63,221 nucleotides of DNA, from NCBI RefSeq assembly GCF_002150785.1, contig NZ_MTAZ01000025.1, forward strand, positions 1-63,221, given 5' to 3'. Positions 51,664-60,628 of this stretch are shown piece after piece (within the stretch, counting starts at the first letter, position 1; every line of letters starts with the position of its first letter). The position numbers and the translations under genes were made by a program. The notes beneath the pieces are model-generated. The model did not search any database and was not told where the DNA came from. It was given only the letters and a program-made list of their open reading frames with translations. This stretch comes from Arenibacter amylolyticus. GTDB lineage: Bacteria > Bacteroidota > Bacteroidia > Flavobacteriales > Flavobacteriaceae.

Positions 51664-52627
51664 CGCTCTATATATCGTCTTTTTTATAGCTTCATTTGCA
51701 ACCCTCGATGCACAAAACATTAGTTTTGGAGTAGTTGAACAAAATCCTACGATCATTATCACGGATGAGGGTGGACAATCAAATCAGGACGCATTTTATT
51801 TTAATTTACAAGGCTCTGGGAATTCATCTATAGATAAAGGAACCTGGCGAATCTCAGTGGAGGCTATCGACCTTGACGGTTTCCCCGCAGACAAAATCAG
51901 TTTTCAACCTTCCAACACTACCAGTAATCCAAGTATTGATGAAATAGGCATGCCCACACATGTTCCTTTTCAACAAACAGCTGAAGTATTTTTAGTACCT
52001 CAATCCAACGCCTCTTTCTCAGGCACTTTTGATTTGTATTACCATGTTAGCGTAGCCGGAGGAGCCTATCTAAACACCTACCCGGAAAACTCGGAATTTA
52101 TTTTACCATTGCGCGCCAGATTTTATTATAAAAAGAATAAAAACAAAACTGATATCCTAACAACAGAATTTAATTTAAAAATACAAATTCAAATACCTCC
52201 AGTTACTCCCCAGTTTTCAATAGAAGTGAATGCCGATGCATCCAACGGCCTCTTGGAGCTAAAGTCCGTGAACGACTATGAACAAGGCACCCAAATAACT
52301 TACACAGGCGGACTAACTGTATCCGCCAATACTGATTATCAAGTACAAGTAAGATCATCTCAAGACCTCTTCAGCTCCCCTTCCGGCAACACACTTGCAC
52401 TGGAAGCTATAAGCGTTTTGCTATCCGCAGGAGCCAACAATCCCGCTACAACCAATCCCGTTCCACTAAGCAACTTGGAACAAATAATTGCGACCGGAGG
52501 AACCACAGAAGGAACACCTGTAAATTTTGACATTACCTATAAGAGCAATCCAAACGACCCTAATCTTATTAATGCCCCATCGGATATTTACAGTACAACG
52601 TTACAATATATCATCACGCCACAATAA
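51653..52627 (+). CDS. Second fibre subunit or tip protein
   Basis: About 324 residues from the ATG at 51653, overlapping the chaperone end (a TTG at 51647 is also in frame). The signal peptide ends ATLDAQ. It seems to have two beta domains: residues about 20-185, and about 190-324 after an IQIPPVTPQFSIEVN linker. It ends IYSTTLQYIITPQ, almost the same as the first subunit end. Two domains with a distal N-terminal domain suit an adhesin or tip protein. No Cys. Role inferred from the motif and operon. Confidence 0.7.
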   Translation: MKNNALYIVFFIASFATLDAQNISFGVVEQNPTIIITDEGGQSNQDAFYFNLQGSGNSSIDKGTWRISVEAIDLDGFPADKISFQPSNTTSNPSIDEIGMPTHVPFQQTAEVFLVPQSNASFSGTFDLYYHVSVAGGAYLNTYPENSEFILPLRARFYYKKNKNKTDILTTEFNLKIQIQIPPVTPQFSIEVNADASNGLLELKSVNDYEQGTQITYTGGLTVSANTDYQVQVRSSQDLFSSPSGNTLALEAISVLLSAGANNPATTNPVPLSNLEQIIATGGTTEGTPVNFDITYKSNPNDPNLINAPSDIYSTTLQYIITPQ

Positions 52628-52642
52628 ACCCCAGGCCCACCT

Positions 52643-55453
52643 ATGCGCGCATCCGTTGCTAAAAAACTCTGCTGTCTTTTTGGATTCCTATGGTGTTTTT
52701 CTACCTACGCACAACAAGGCCTAGAAATGACGGTTAAAGTGGAAGACGGAAAAGCAAGATCTAACCTGGTAGACGTACTAATAGGTCTTACCAATTCTAC
52801 TGAAAGTCCCTTTGAGGGTTTTATACAAATTAATACCCCAGCGGGATTTAAAAGTATTTCTGAGCCACTTGTTCCTATTTCCTTAGAACCTGGAGAAAAA
52901 CGCTTTATTTCCTCAAAATTATTGCGTCAACCTGCTGCCCTTGTTGGCACCTCCACTATAGGAGTAGACCTCTTGGACGCCCATAAGAAAGTGCTACAGA
53001 CCCAAGAAACAGCCCAGACGGTAAAAGAAAATAACCACATGCGACTTTTCACCGAAAGTCCTATGGTCTTATTGACCAATCCTAACGATACCTTGGTTTT
53101 AAAAGTAACGGTAAGCAACTTAGGCAACAAAATACAGGATGCTACCGTGGTGTTTAGCATCCCTAACCTTACGGGGGAAAAGAATTTCTTTGAAAAAAAT
53201 GGAGTGGTACACATAGGAGAAGACACCGATTTTATCTTGCGATTTCTACCGCCAAGGTCCTTGTTAACCTCACCACAATTCACCGTTCAGATAGCCGCAA
53301 TGCGAGGTCCGGGGAAAGATCTTTTTGGCAATACCTCTATCACCGTTCAAAACATTTCCTCTAGCAAGCAGCATCACGATCTGGGAGCTACCAGAGATAC
53401 TTATAATTCGCATCGAAACAGTATCACCACCTCCTACAGAAGACTTGGAGCAAACACCAATAGTTATCAAGTAATTGGTTCGGCAGATGTAAATCTTTCT
53501 GCGGGCTATTTGGCTATGGACGGCAATATGTATCTGACAGAGAATGCAGACGTACCTTATATAACGAACACCTCCTTGACGTATCATTTAGACAATTATT
53601 CATTGAAGGTGGGAAATATTAGTCAGCAATTGGAAATGCCACTTTATGGTCGCGGTATAGCCTCCAGTATCACCAATAGAGACAACAACAGAACCTTGGA
53701 ATTGGGTTTTATAGATCAAAACTATAATTTAATTGAGCAAAATGCTTTTTTAAAGCGGGGGTACGGAATGTATGTTAGCAGTGTTTTTGGCAATGTAAAC
53801 ACCCATAATTACACCTTGGGCAGCTATGTGTTTAAGGAGGATAAAATGGATAATTCGCGAAACCACATGCTAGGAATGGAAAAAGCCTACAGGCTTGGGG
53901 AAGGGTGGCGCTTAAACGTTAAAGGAAATGCCGCCATTAGCGACTATGAAGAAATAGATGAGAGTCAAACTTCCTACGCCTTGGAAACGCAGTACTCCGG
54001 AAATATAAAAAGGGTAAAGCTTTCAGGGAACTATTTTTTAAGCAGTGATTATTTTCCAGGTAATAGGCGTGGGGTTATTCAGATCCATCAGAACGCATCT
54101 AAAAACATATCCAAAAATCGTTCTATCTATTCCAATCTATTCATTTCCAACTATTCGCCCAAATCGCATACCTATAAGATAAATTACGCCTCTACCAATT
54201 ACCGCTTTAATATGGGGATTAATTTCCCTAGAAGGAAGGTATTTGGACTACGGCTCGGATTTTATCATCATACGGAAACCCGTACCAACTTCAGAGAAAG
54301 TGATTTGGAAACTACCTTAGGAAAAATGAGCGCCAACCGTATTACAAATAGCCTAAATTGGTCTAGCTTAAATAGGAAACACTCCGTATTACTTGGAATG
54401 GAAGAAGGGCTGGTAAAATATGCCAATGAAAGTTCTCTAAAACCTCAATTAAAAACCAATCTGATGTACCGTTTTGCTTGGATAAATGCCAATGCCACCT
54501 ATCAATATGGAAGTTTCTACCTATCTGAGAGTACTTTAGCCCAACAAAATACCAGTACAAACCAGGAATACCAACGCCTACTATTTTCGGTTTCCGCCAA
54601 CAAAAACTTTTTGGAAGATAAACTCGCTATCAACTCCGGTCTCAACTACAATAATAATTTCCAACTAGGCAGTAATATTTCCACATTTCTAAATATCCAC
54701 TATCAACCAAATAATCGATATCGACTATTTCTCAATACTTCTTGGTCCCAATATCAGACACAGCGTAATGACAATTATGTATATACTTCCCAGAACAACC
54801 AATTTACACTAGAAGCCGGACTAACCATTAATTTTAAGGGGAAAGCTCCTTCTACTGCTAGGAAAGGGAAAATTAGGGCTCAGGCATACTTCGATCACAA
54901 CGCCAATAATGTATTTGATGAAGGCGATGAAATTGCACCAGACTACCTTATTAAACTGAACGATGCTATTTTTAAAACAGACCAGAACGGTGAGCTTGTG
55001 TACAGATCTGTTCCTTTTGGAACCTACACCATTAATTCTGTTGCTGCCCAAGGATGGTTTACCAATGAACAGGAGTTTGAATTAAACGCCTACCACCAGC
55101 AGCTTTCCATCCCTTTGCACCAAACCGGAAGCGTTACAGGAAAAATACGGTATGAGTACGATCCTATGCTATCCAAAAAATTTCAACCTAAAATAGCAGG
55201 CATTCTTTTTAACATCTCCAAGGACGGGAAACATATACAGCGAATTTCCACTACCAACGATGGTGAATTCACCGTATTTTTACCGAATGGAACCTATCAA
55301 ATTTCCTTGGATAAAGGCTCTTTAGCCAGTAAGACCCATTGCGAACAACCCACCGCCAGTTTCACGGTGGAATCTGGGAAAACCAGTAAACTGTCTCCTT
55401 TTAAAATTCTAGTGGAGCAAAAAAGCATCAAGGTTAAACGCTTTGGAAAATAG
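52643..55453 (+). CDS. Usher-like outer-membrane barrel with beta-sandwich end domains
   Basis: 936 residues. After the signal peptide (ending YAQQ), about 25-260 form beta-sandwich domains (LEMTVKVEDGKARSNLVDVLIGL, VLKVTVSNLGNK). Residues about 265-735 are amphipathic strands ending AGLTINF, an outer-membrane barrel. About 737-825 is a beta domain with a calcium-loop-like DHNANNVFDEGDE; 826-936 is a second C-terminal beta domain (FLPNGTYQISLD). This order matches ushers (N-domain, barrel, CTD1, CTD2) although I see no clear PapC sequence similarity. It should export and assemble the two subunits; a T9SS-independent anchor is the alternative. Confidence 0.75.
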   Translation: MRASVAKKLCCLFGFLWCFSTYAQQGLEMTVKVEDGKARSNLVDVLIGLTNSTESPFEGFIQINTPAGFKSISEPLVPISLEPGEKRFISSKLLRQPAALVGTSTIGVDLLDAHKKVLQTQETAQTVKENNHMRLFTESPMVLLTNPNDTLVLKVTVSNLGNKIQDATVVFSIPNLTGEKNFFEKNGVVHIGEDTDFILRFLPPRSLLTSPQFTVQIAAMRGPGKDLFGNTSITVQNISSSKQHHDLGATRDTYNSHRNSITTSYRRLGANTNSYQVIGSADVNLSAGYLAMDGNMYLTENADVPYITNTSLTYHLDNYSLKVGNISQQLEMPLYGRGIASSITNRDNNRTLELGFIDQNYNLIEQNAFLKRGYGMYVSSVFGNVNTHNYTLGSYVFKEDKMDNSRNHMLGMEKAYRLGEGWRLNVKGNAAISDYEEIDESQTSYALETQYSGNIKRVKLSGNYFLSSDYFPGNRRGVIQIHQNASKNISKNRSIYSNLFISNYSPKSHTYKINYASTNYRFNMGINFPRRKVFGLRLGFYHHTETRTNFRESDLETTLGKMSANRITNSLNWSSLNRKHSVLLGMEEGLVKYANESSLKPQLKTNLMYRFAWINANATYQYGSFYLSESTLAQQNTSTNQEYQRLLFSVSANKNFLEDKLAINSGLNYNNNFQLGSNISTFLNIHYQPNNRYRLFLNTSWSQYQTQRNDNYVYTSQNNQFTLEAGLTINFKGKAPSTARKGKIRAQAYFDHNANNVFDEGDEIAPDYLIKLNDAIFKTDQNGELVYRSVPFGTYTINSVAAQGWFTNEQEFELNAYHQQLSIPLHQTGSVTGKIRYEYDPMLSKKFQPKIAGILFNISKDGKHIQRISTTNDGEFTVFLPNGTYQISLDKGSLASKTHCEQPTASFTVESGKTSKLSPFKILVEQKSIKVKRFGK

Positions 55454-55696
55454 CATCTTTATGAAACCTGAATAGTTCACTAGCCACTTACACTTCCTAG
55501 ATCCATACCCCTAGACCTTTAACCCCTTTATAAGCATATATTGGGTAGAGGGTTGCTGCATCTGGCGTTCTATGCAGTATTCTTAGTAGATGCTTAACCA
55601 CCTCCCAAAAAAAACTCCTCTTAGCAAAAGGCGTGCAAGGTGGAGCAGAGCAGCAATGTCCACCCCATATATAAAAATAGGTTTATCTTCGCGCGA

Positions 55697-56596
55697 ATGT
55701 GGATGTATTTAGGGCTTTTAGCCGCGCTTTTTTTAGGATTGCACAACTTGTGCAAAAAACATGCTGTACAGGGCAATGAGGTATTTCCGGTACTGTTGGG
55801 CACCATTGGTTCGGGATTTTTATTTATTCTACCCATTTTCTTTGGTTCCCTATTTTTTCCGGAGTACAGTATGGCTAGCGGATTTTATATTCCCAGCATT
55901 CCCTGGGAGGTACATGGCTTTATATTCATTAAATCGGCTATTATGGCGGCCTCGTGGATTTTAGCCTATCAGGCGCTAAAACATTTGCCCATCACCATTG
56001 TTACCCCCATACGATCTGCCGGACCGTTTTTCACTTTTATCGGGGCTATTTTGATATACAATGAGCGCCCGAATCTTTTGCAGTGGCTTGGATTTTTTGT
56101 CATTATTTTCTCCATGATCCTGTATTCTAGAATAGGAAAGAAAGAGGGCATTAATTTTAAAAGGAACAAATGGATATTTGCCATTATAGGAGCTACTTTC
56201 TTGGGGGCTTCCAGCGGTTTATATGATAAGTTCCTTGTGCAGTACGTGGATTTAAATCCGCAAACCTTAATTTTTTGGTTTAGTTTTTATGTGATTTTGA
56301 TTTTGCTGATCATTTTATCGATCAGCTGGTTTCCCAATGCTGAGAAACGCAAGGCCTTTACCTGGCGTTGGAGTATCCCAGCGGTGGGTATTTTTCTATT
56401 GGCTGCCGATTATTTTTATTTTAAGGCCCTACAAGATCCAGAGGCCTTAATAATGCTGCTTTCTGCCATTAAACGGAGTCAGCTTTTAATTGCGGTGGTA
56501 ATTGGCGGACTTATTTTTAAGGAACAGAATAAGCGAAAGAAATTGGTGCCTTTAGCTGGAGTGCTGCTGGGGGTATTTTTGATTTTGTATTCTTAG
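55697..56596 (+). CDS. EamA/DMT-family transporter
   Basis: About 299 residues from the ATG at 55697; the frame is open from 55640 but the extra residues are polar. Ten membrane helices form the two EamA repeats (the first with LPITIVTPIRSAGPFFTFIGAILIYNERP, the second with ALIMLLSAIKRSQLLIAVVIGGLIFKEQ). Such transporters export metabolites or move drugs; the substrate is unknown. It is a single gene. Confidence 0.88.
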   Translation: MWMYLGLLAALFLGLHNLCKKHAVQGNEVFPVLLGTIGSGFLFILPIFFGSLFFPEYSMASGFYIPSIPWEVHGFIFIKSAIMAASWILAYQALKHLPITIVTPIRSAGPFFTFIGAILIYNERPNLLQWLGFFVIIFSMILYSRIGKKEGINFKRNKWIFAIIGATFLGASSGLYDKFLVQYVDLNPQTLIFWFSFYVILILLIILSISWFPNAEKRKAFTWRWSIPAVGIFLLAADYFYFKALQDPEALIMLLSAIKRSQLLIAVVIGGLIFKEQNKRKKLVPLAGVLLGVFLILYS

Positions 56597-56635
56597 AGTG
56601 ATAGCACAAAAGATGTTTCGGGTACTTCATGAGAG

Positions 56636-56764
56636 TTAATTAGAAAGCTCCACATTTATTGCGATATTTCTATTGCTACCTGTAAACGTCGTTAGTTCAT
56701 CTGGCGCAATCCATTTTCCGCTGTAACCGAGCCAGGTATTCTTGTGACTATCCTCTTTTTCCAT
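56636..56764 (-). pseudogene. Possible gene remnant
   Basis: A 42-codon minus frame, open further upstream to a GTG at 56797, encodes HKNTWLGYSGKWIAPDEL and ends NIAINVELSN. The composition looks protein-like and the strand ending is beta-rich, as if it were the C-terminus of a secreted protein. It follows the frameshifted esterase in a different frame. Too short for identification. Confidence 0.3.
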
Positions 56765-56817
56765 GCCTATTGCAGGTTGAAAAATATCAACCGCCACTTT
56801 ACAACTGTTTTAATCTT

Positions 56818-57731
56818 CTATTCCTTTCTATATAATGCGGAAAGAATTTTACTAGCACTAGCCGACGATATGGATCGGTTAGGTTCTTTAATAAATATAT
56901 GTTGGGTAAGGGCTATATTTTCATAATTACTGTTTTCCAAAGAGGCGCTAAACTTTAATGTTGTTGGAACATTGGAAACCCTTTCTATACCTACTACTGA
57001 AATAAGGGGTTCATGCGAAGAAACAAAGACTTTTGTTGCAGGTATATCCCAATGATCACTTGCCTTGAACTTAGAGATACCATTATCTAAAACTTCGTCA
57101 TTATTCCACTCAAGCCGAGGAAAGTTTATTCCGAATCTTGTAAAATAACCATCAGAGTTTATAAAACAATAGGCAGTAAACAAACCTCCTAAAGATTCTC
57201 CTGTAACTCCTCTATCCGAATTCGTATTATAGTGCTTATCTACAAATGGAATTATTTCTGATTTTAAACTTTCCAAAAATTCGTCGGCCCCTCCAGCTTT
57301 TAAGGTCCCTTTAGGAAATCTAAAAAACTTTCCATTCTTCGCATATCCAGGGTGTCAACAGATGGCGTAAAATCGTGATATCTTTTAACAAACGAATCGT
57401 ATGAAGTAGTATTCTCGAAACCAATTCCTACGATAATAACGTCTTCCACTTCCCCCTCAGAACCCAATTTTTTCTGTGCCTCTTTAAAGTCGGATAACCC
57501 CAAGGAATTAATAACATATAATACGGGGTAAGATACTGTATCGTTTAATGAGTAACGTTCTGGAAATGATAGTTCCAGTTCATAATCGTGCCCCGTTATT
57601 TTAGAAGAAATAGTGTGGGTTCTTGTTGTTAGGCCTTTACTCACCTCTAACTCCTGACTATACGAGGACTGACTGAAAGTTAATAATACTATTGTAGTTA
57701 AAATATAATTTAAATATTTTGAAGTATTCAT
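56818..57731 (-). pseudogene. Esterase D-like alpha/beta hydrolase, frameshifted
   Basis: A secreted esterase (signal ending SSYSQE) split by one base. The upstream piece (57300-57731, 143 codons) has YPVLYVINS and VIIVGIGFENTTSYDSFVKRYHDFTPS and ends FLDFLKG-stop. The downstream piece (56818-57276) continues with KAGGADEFLESLKSEIIPF, the nucleophile GVTGESLGGLF and the C-terminal half. One extra G in the AAAGGG run near 57307-57312 would join them as LKGTLKAGGADEF. Either a decayed gene or a sequencing error; the family is that of siderophore or carbohydrate esterases. Confidence 0.82.
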
Positions 57732-57816
57732 TTAGATGTACCTTTAAAGTTAGTATAAATTATATTTTCGTGGGTCATCCACATTATAGTCAAGTTCTCG
57801 CTAAGCTAAATTCCAG

Positions 57817-58254
57817 TCAAGAATTATTGACAGCAGATTTTTTCTTAATAATATTATCCAGGGAAAACCTGTCCCATTCTCTTGGCAATAACAGCAGTGC
57901 TACTAATAGGATGGTCCGGTACATCACGTGCGACAGATCCCAAATGGGTTCTGCCAAGCCATGACCAAAAGTTACGACAACCAATACGGAAGCAAGTGCA
58001 TACAGGGCATAGTTTGTTTTAAAACCCAACACCAGCAGCAAGCCTCCAATTAACTCCACATAGGACGTATAATAGGCGGTTATCCAAATAATAGGTGCAG
58101 GTAATAGATCTTCAAAAGTCCCCTGAAAGAAGTCGGCCTGAAACACCTTTTCCATCCCCCAGGTAACGACTTTACCGAAGCCTTGCATAAAGAAAATAAA
58201 GCCCAATATTAATCTAAGGGTAAGGACAGCAACTGTTTTGTTTAAGTCGATCAT
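57817..58254 (-). CDS. DoxX family membrane protein
   Basis: 145 residues with four membrane helices: VLTLRLILGFIFFMQGFGKVV, a long loop, YVELIGGLLLVLGF, YALYALASVLVVVTFGHG, then MYRTILLVALLLL. The family covers quinone-linked and uncharacterised inner-membrane proteins. Single gene; function unknown. Confidence 0.9.
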   Translation of the reverse strand: MIDLNKTVAVLTLRLILGFIFFMQGFGKVVTWGMEKVFQADFFQGTFEDLLPAPIIWITAYYTSYVELIGGLLLVLGFKTNYALYALASVLVVVTFGHGLAEPIWDLSHVMYRTILLVALLLLPREWDRFSLDNIIKKKSAVNNS

Positions 58255-58545
58255 AATTTTTAAATAATTCTGCTACGGGATGGCTATGCAGCATTCCCAT
58301 TTTGGGTAAAAGTAAGGGATTCTAATAAGTCAACCAGGGCCATTTTAGGTATAATAACCCACCCTGGAAGCATAGCGCGATCTTCTAAAGACACCAAAAC
58401 CCGAGCTGTATTCTAATATTGCCCAACAATAACCCTTGTTAGAATGACTAATTTAAGGCTACTACAGGAAATTACGGGGGATAAATACGCATTCTGGCCT
58501 GCCATCACCCATTGTTACAGTAGTAGCTTTGCCCCAGCTGCAGTG

Positions 58546-58941
58546 TTACTCGGTGGTTTTCCAGGCAGAATAACATTCGCTAAATTTCCTATTCTCCTCC
58601 ACAGTTATTGGTAGCGCGTCTGTCCCAGCATAAAAAACAATGATCTCTGCGGGGGAATCCCCGTTATTTTCCCCAAAATGACAGGAGTTTACGAGCTCTA
58701 CCAACGCATCGCCTGCTTTTAATTGAAGCGTATTATTTTCTTCATCAACTACCGTTAATTCTCCCTTTGTTAAGACCCCAGCATTGATAACAGGGTGCTT
58801 ATGAATATTTAATCTGGAGTGAGGCGGGATGGTTATTTTCAAGATGGTAACCTTAGGTTTCCCTTTGGGGTATTGAGGCAATGCCTTCCCATTCCAGCTT
58901 TTAGTTGTTTCTATTAGGGTGACCGATTCAATCTTATCCAT
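58546..58941 (-). CDS. Cupin-domain protein
   Basis: 131 residues, no signal. One cupin barrel with the first motif PPHSRLNIHKHPVINAGVLTKGELTV (His residues of the metal site) and the second motif GDALVELVNSCHFGENNGDSPAEIIVF. Metal-dependent binding or enzymatic roles are possible. No operon partner. Confidence 0.9.
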   Translation of the reverse strand: MDKIESVTLIETTKSWNGKALPQYPKGKPKVTILKITIPPHSRLNIHKHPVINAGVLTKGELTVVDEENNTLQLKAGDALVELVNSCHFGENNGDSPAEIIVFYAGTDALPITVEENRKFSECYSAWKTTE

Positions 58942-59345
58942 ACTCCTTAGTGTTTGCTGCCGTATTATTCTAGGCGAGTTTAAAAATTGGTGTATTTAGA
59001 TGGGTCTTCCAGATTTATTTTAGAAGAAACGGCGTCTGATGTTGAACTTACGAGGTACCGATCCAAAATTCAGCACCTTTATCTTATCGTCCTGATGTTC
59101 TTCCACTTTTAAGGATGAATCTATTGATGGCACCTTTTAAGTCGAATTTTGATTACAAGCAAAACATAGCCTACTAATTAATCCTAAAACTATCTTCTTT
59201 ATTTTGAGAAATTTGTTTTTCGTATTAATGACAATGTATTTAAGTTGAGCAGGGAAATATGTTATTTACTTGATGCTTACATATCACTTTCACTGGTACC
59301 CCCACTATTAGAATGTTAACGGATATAAACTATCAATGCTATGCC
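58942..59345. other. 404-bp intergenic region, nothing recognised
   Basis: AT-rich, with stops in all frames and no hairpin or repeat of note. The cupin promoter (minus) must lie at the left end. Confidence 0.4.
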
Positions 59346-59831
59346 CTATTCTATTTTTGTGGTTAAATAGATTAACGGACCAAAAAACGGAACCAGGATG
59401 GAAATAAAGGTATGTACTAATTTCTCCATTGGATCTACTGCCGATTTGATTATTATTCTTAAGGCAACCCAAAGAAGAATAATATGCAGGAGAATTAAAA
59501 AAGGCATGAGAAAAGGTATAAGAAAAAATATATTTGGCATGGAGTTCGATTCTTGGGAAAAGGTCACTGCAACCTGATCGTTCTTGGACTGAATTTTATT
59601 TAGTAGGACCTCTAGGTCTTCGGCAGGGACATCCTTAATTCTAAAGGCCTTGGCTGCAGTGGCAGTTTCTATTATGGCATTGTTATTTTTTACGGAAATA
59701 GTATGTACCGTAGAATTCGGAAGCACCTCCTCCAAAAATTCCCTCTGTGAGACATCCTTATGGTCACTACTGCATGAGAATAATAAGAGGGAAATAGCAA
59801 TTGATAAAACAAAAAAGGTGGTTTTTTTCAT
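59346..59831 (-). CDS. Lipoprotein with FtsH_ext-like and PLDc_N-like segments
   Basis: 161 residues. The lipobox is LLFSC (Cys about 20). Residues about 28-95 (REFLEEVLPNSTVHTISVKNNNAIIE) resemble the extracytoplasmic FtsH_ext domain. Two hydrophobic segments (about 100-125 and 140-158) follow. The last, FISILVPFFGPLIYLTTK, is like the PLDc_N module found at the start of cardiolipin synthases. The combination in one small protein is unusual. A lipid-modified or membrane-inserted regulator of FtsH is a guess. Confidence 0.6.
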   Translation of the reverse strand: MKKTTFFVLSIAISLLLFSCSSDHKDVSQREFLEEVLPNSTVHTISVKNNNAIIETATAAKAFRIKDVPAEDLEVLLNKIQSKNDQVAVTFSQESNSMPNIFFLIPFLMPFLILLHIILLWVALRIIIKSAVDPMEKLVHTFISILVPFFGPLIYLTTKIE

Positions 59832-59878
59832 GTTTTTAGTTTTTTGGTTGGTTGACGGTCTTGTATAGGATTTCTTTA

Positions 59879-60307
59879 TTAATCTCCCTCGCTTAAGGAG
59901 TAACTTCCATCTCCATTAAACGAAGTTAGCGTGATTGTTACCGTCCAATTTCCAGGTTTTCCAGCTCGTGTAACACCGTCAATACTATCAGGTTCACTGC
60001 CACCGTTGAGAGTTCTGTCTAGTACTACGGTTCCTTCTGAATCTGCAACTACAATCTTAAATTTTCCAGCTGCGGTAGCAGTTATGTCAGCATTATAGTC
60101 AGCCGTCGCCAACTTATTGGTCCAATTAATCGTTCTGGAAGCATTTCCGCCATTTCCAGTGAAATCGCCACCTATGTCCCCAGATGGACCTTCGTTAACG
60201 GATATGTTAGCAGTTGGCCCATCGTCATCCGAGCAAGATGAAAATGTTCCAATGAATAATAGCATTGCAGTAAAAATTGTAAGTAGTTTAAAATTTGAGG
60301 TTTTCAT
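59879..60307 (-). CDS. Predicted lipoprotein with beta-sandwich domain
   Basis: 142 residues; lipobox FSSC (Cys about 25) followed by DDDG, typical of Bacteroidota surface lipoproteins. The mature part is a beta sandwich (TINWTNKLATADYNADITATAAGKFKIVVAD...GNWTVTITLTSFNGDGSYSL), like an extracellular carbohydrate-binding or spondin-like domain; family not certain. It lies 48 bp upstream of the FtsH_ext-like gene, so they may be co-transcribed. Confidence 0.75.
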   Translation of the reverse strand: MKTSNFKLLTIFTAMLLFIGTFSSCSDDDGPTANISVNEGPSGDIGGDFTGNGGNASRTINWTNKLATADYNADITATAAGKFKIVVADSEGTVVLDRTLNGGSEPDSIDGVTRAGKPGNWTVTITLTSFNGDGSYSLSEGD

Positions 60308-60378
60308 TATTTTTAACTTTTATTATTTATTCTATTTTATAAAACATTTAAATCGACAAAAATTCCAGTCTGATAAAG

Positions 60379-60528
60379 GTGATTTTCAAACTTAGTTTTA
60401 TAATTCTGTTACTCATCGATATTATTTTTCTAATAACCTTCAACGTAACGCTATTGCCTCCAGCATTGACCAATCTAGAAAAATATGAGCGTATTAGGAA
60501 ACTCTATCAGAAAAAGATTGCAGTTTAG
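60379..60528 (+). CDS. Possible 49-residue single-pass membrane protein
   Basis: A GTG at 60379 (preceded by AAAGG) opens a 49-codon frame ending at TAG 60526-60528. It encodes one hydrophobic helix (LSFIILLLIDIIFLITF) followed by a charged tail with YERIRKLYQKK. The positive-outside arrangement suggests the tail faces the cytoplasm. It fills an otherwise empty 321-bp spacer. No homologue known to me. Confidence 0.4.
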   Translation: MIFKLSFIILLLIDIIFLITFNVTLLPPALTNLEKYERIRKLYQKKIAV

Positions 60529-60628
60529 GCGCAAATCCTAGGAATAATTACAGAAAGTGCATTTTACGGTAAAGTCCCTTACACGGGATCAAGCCCGGAT
60601 AAAGCGTTCCCTTGAAATGCAAAAACCT

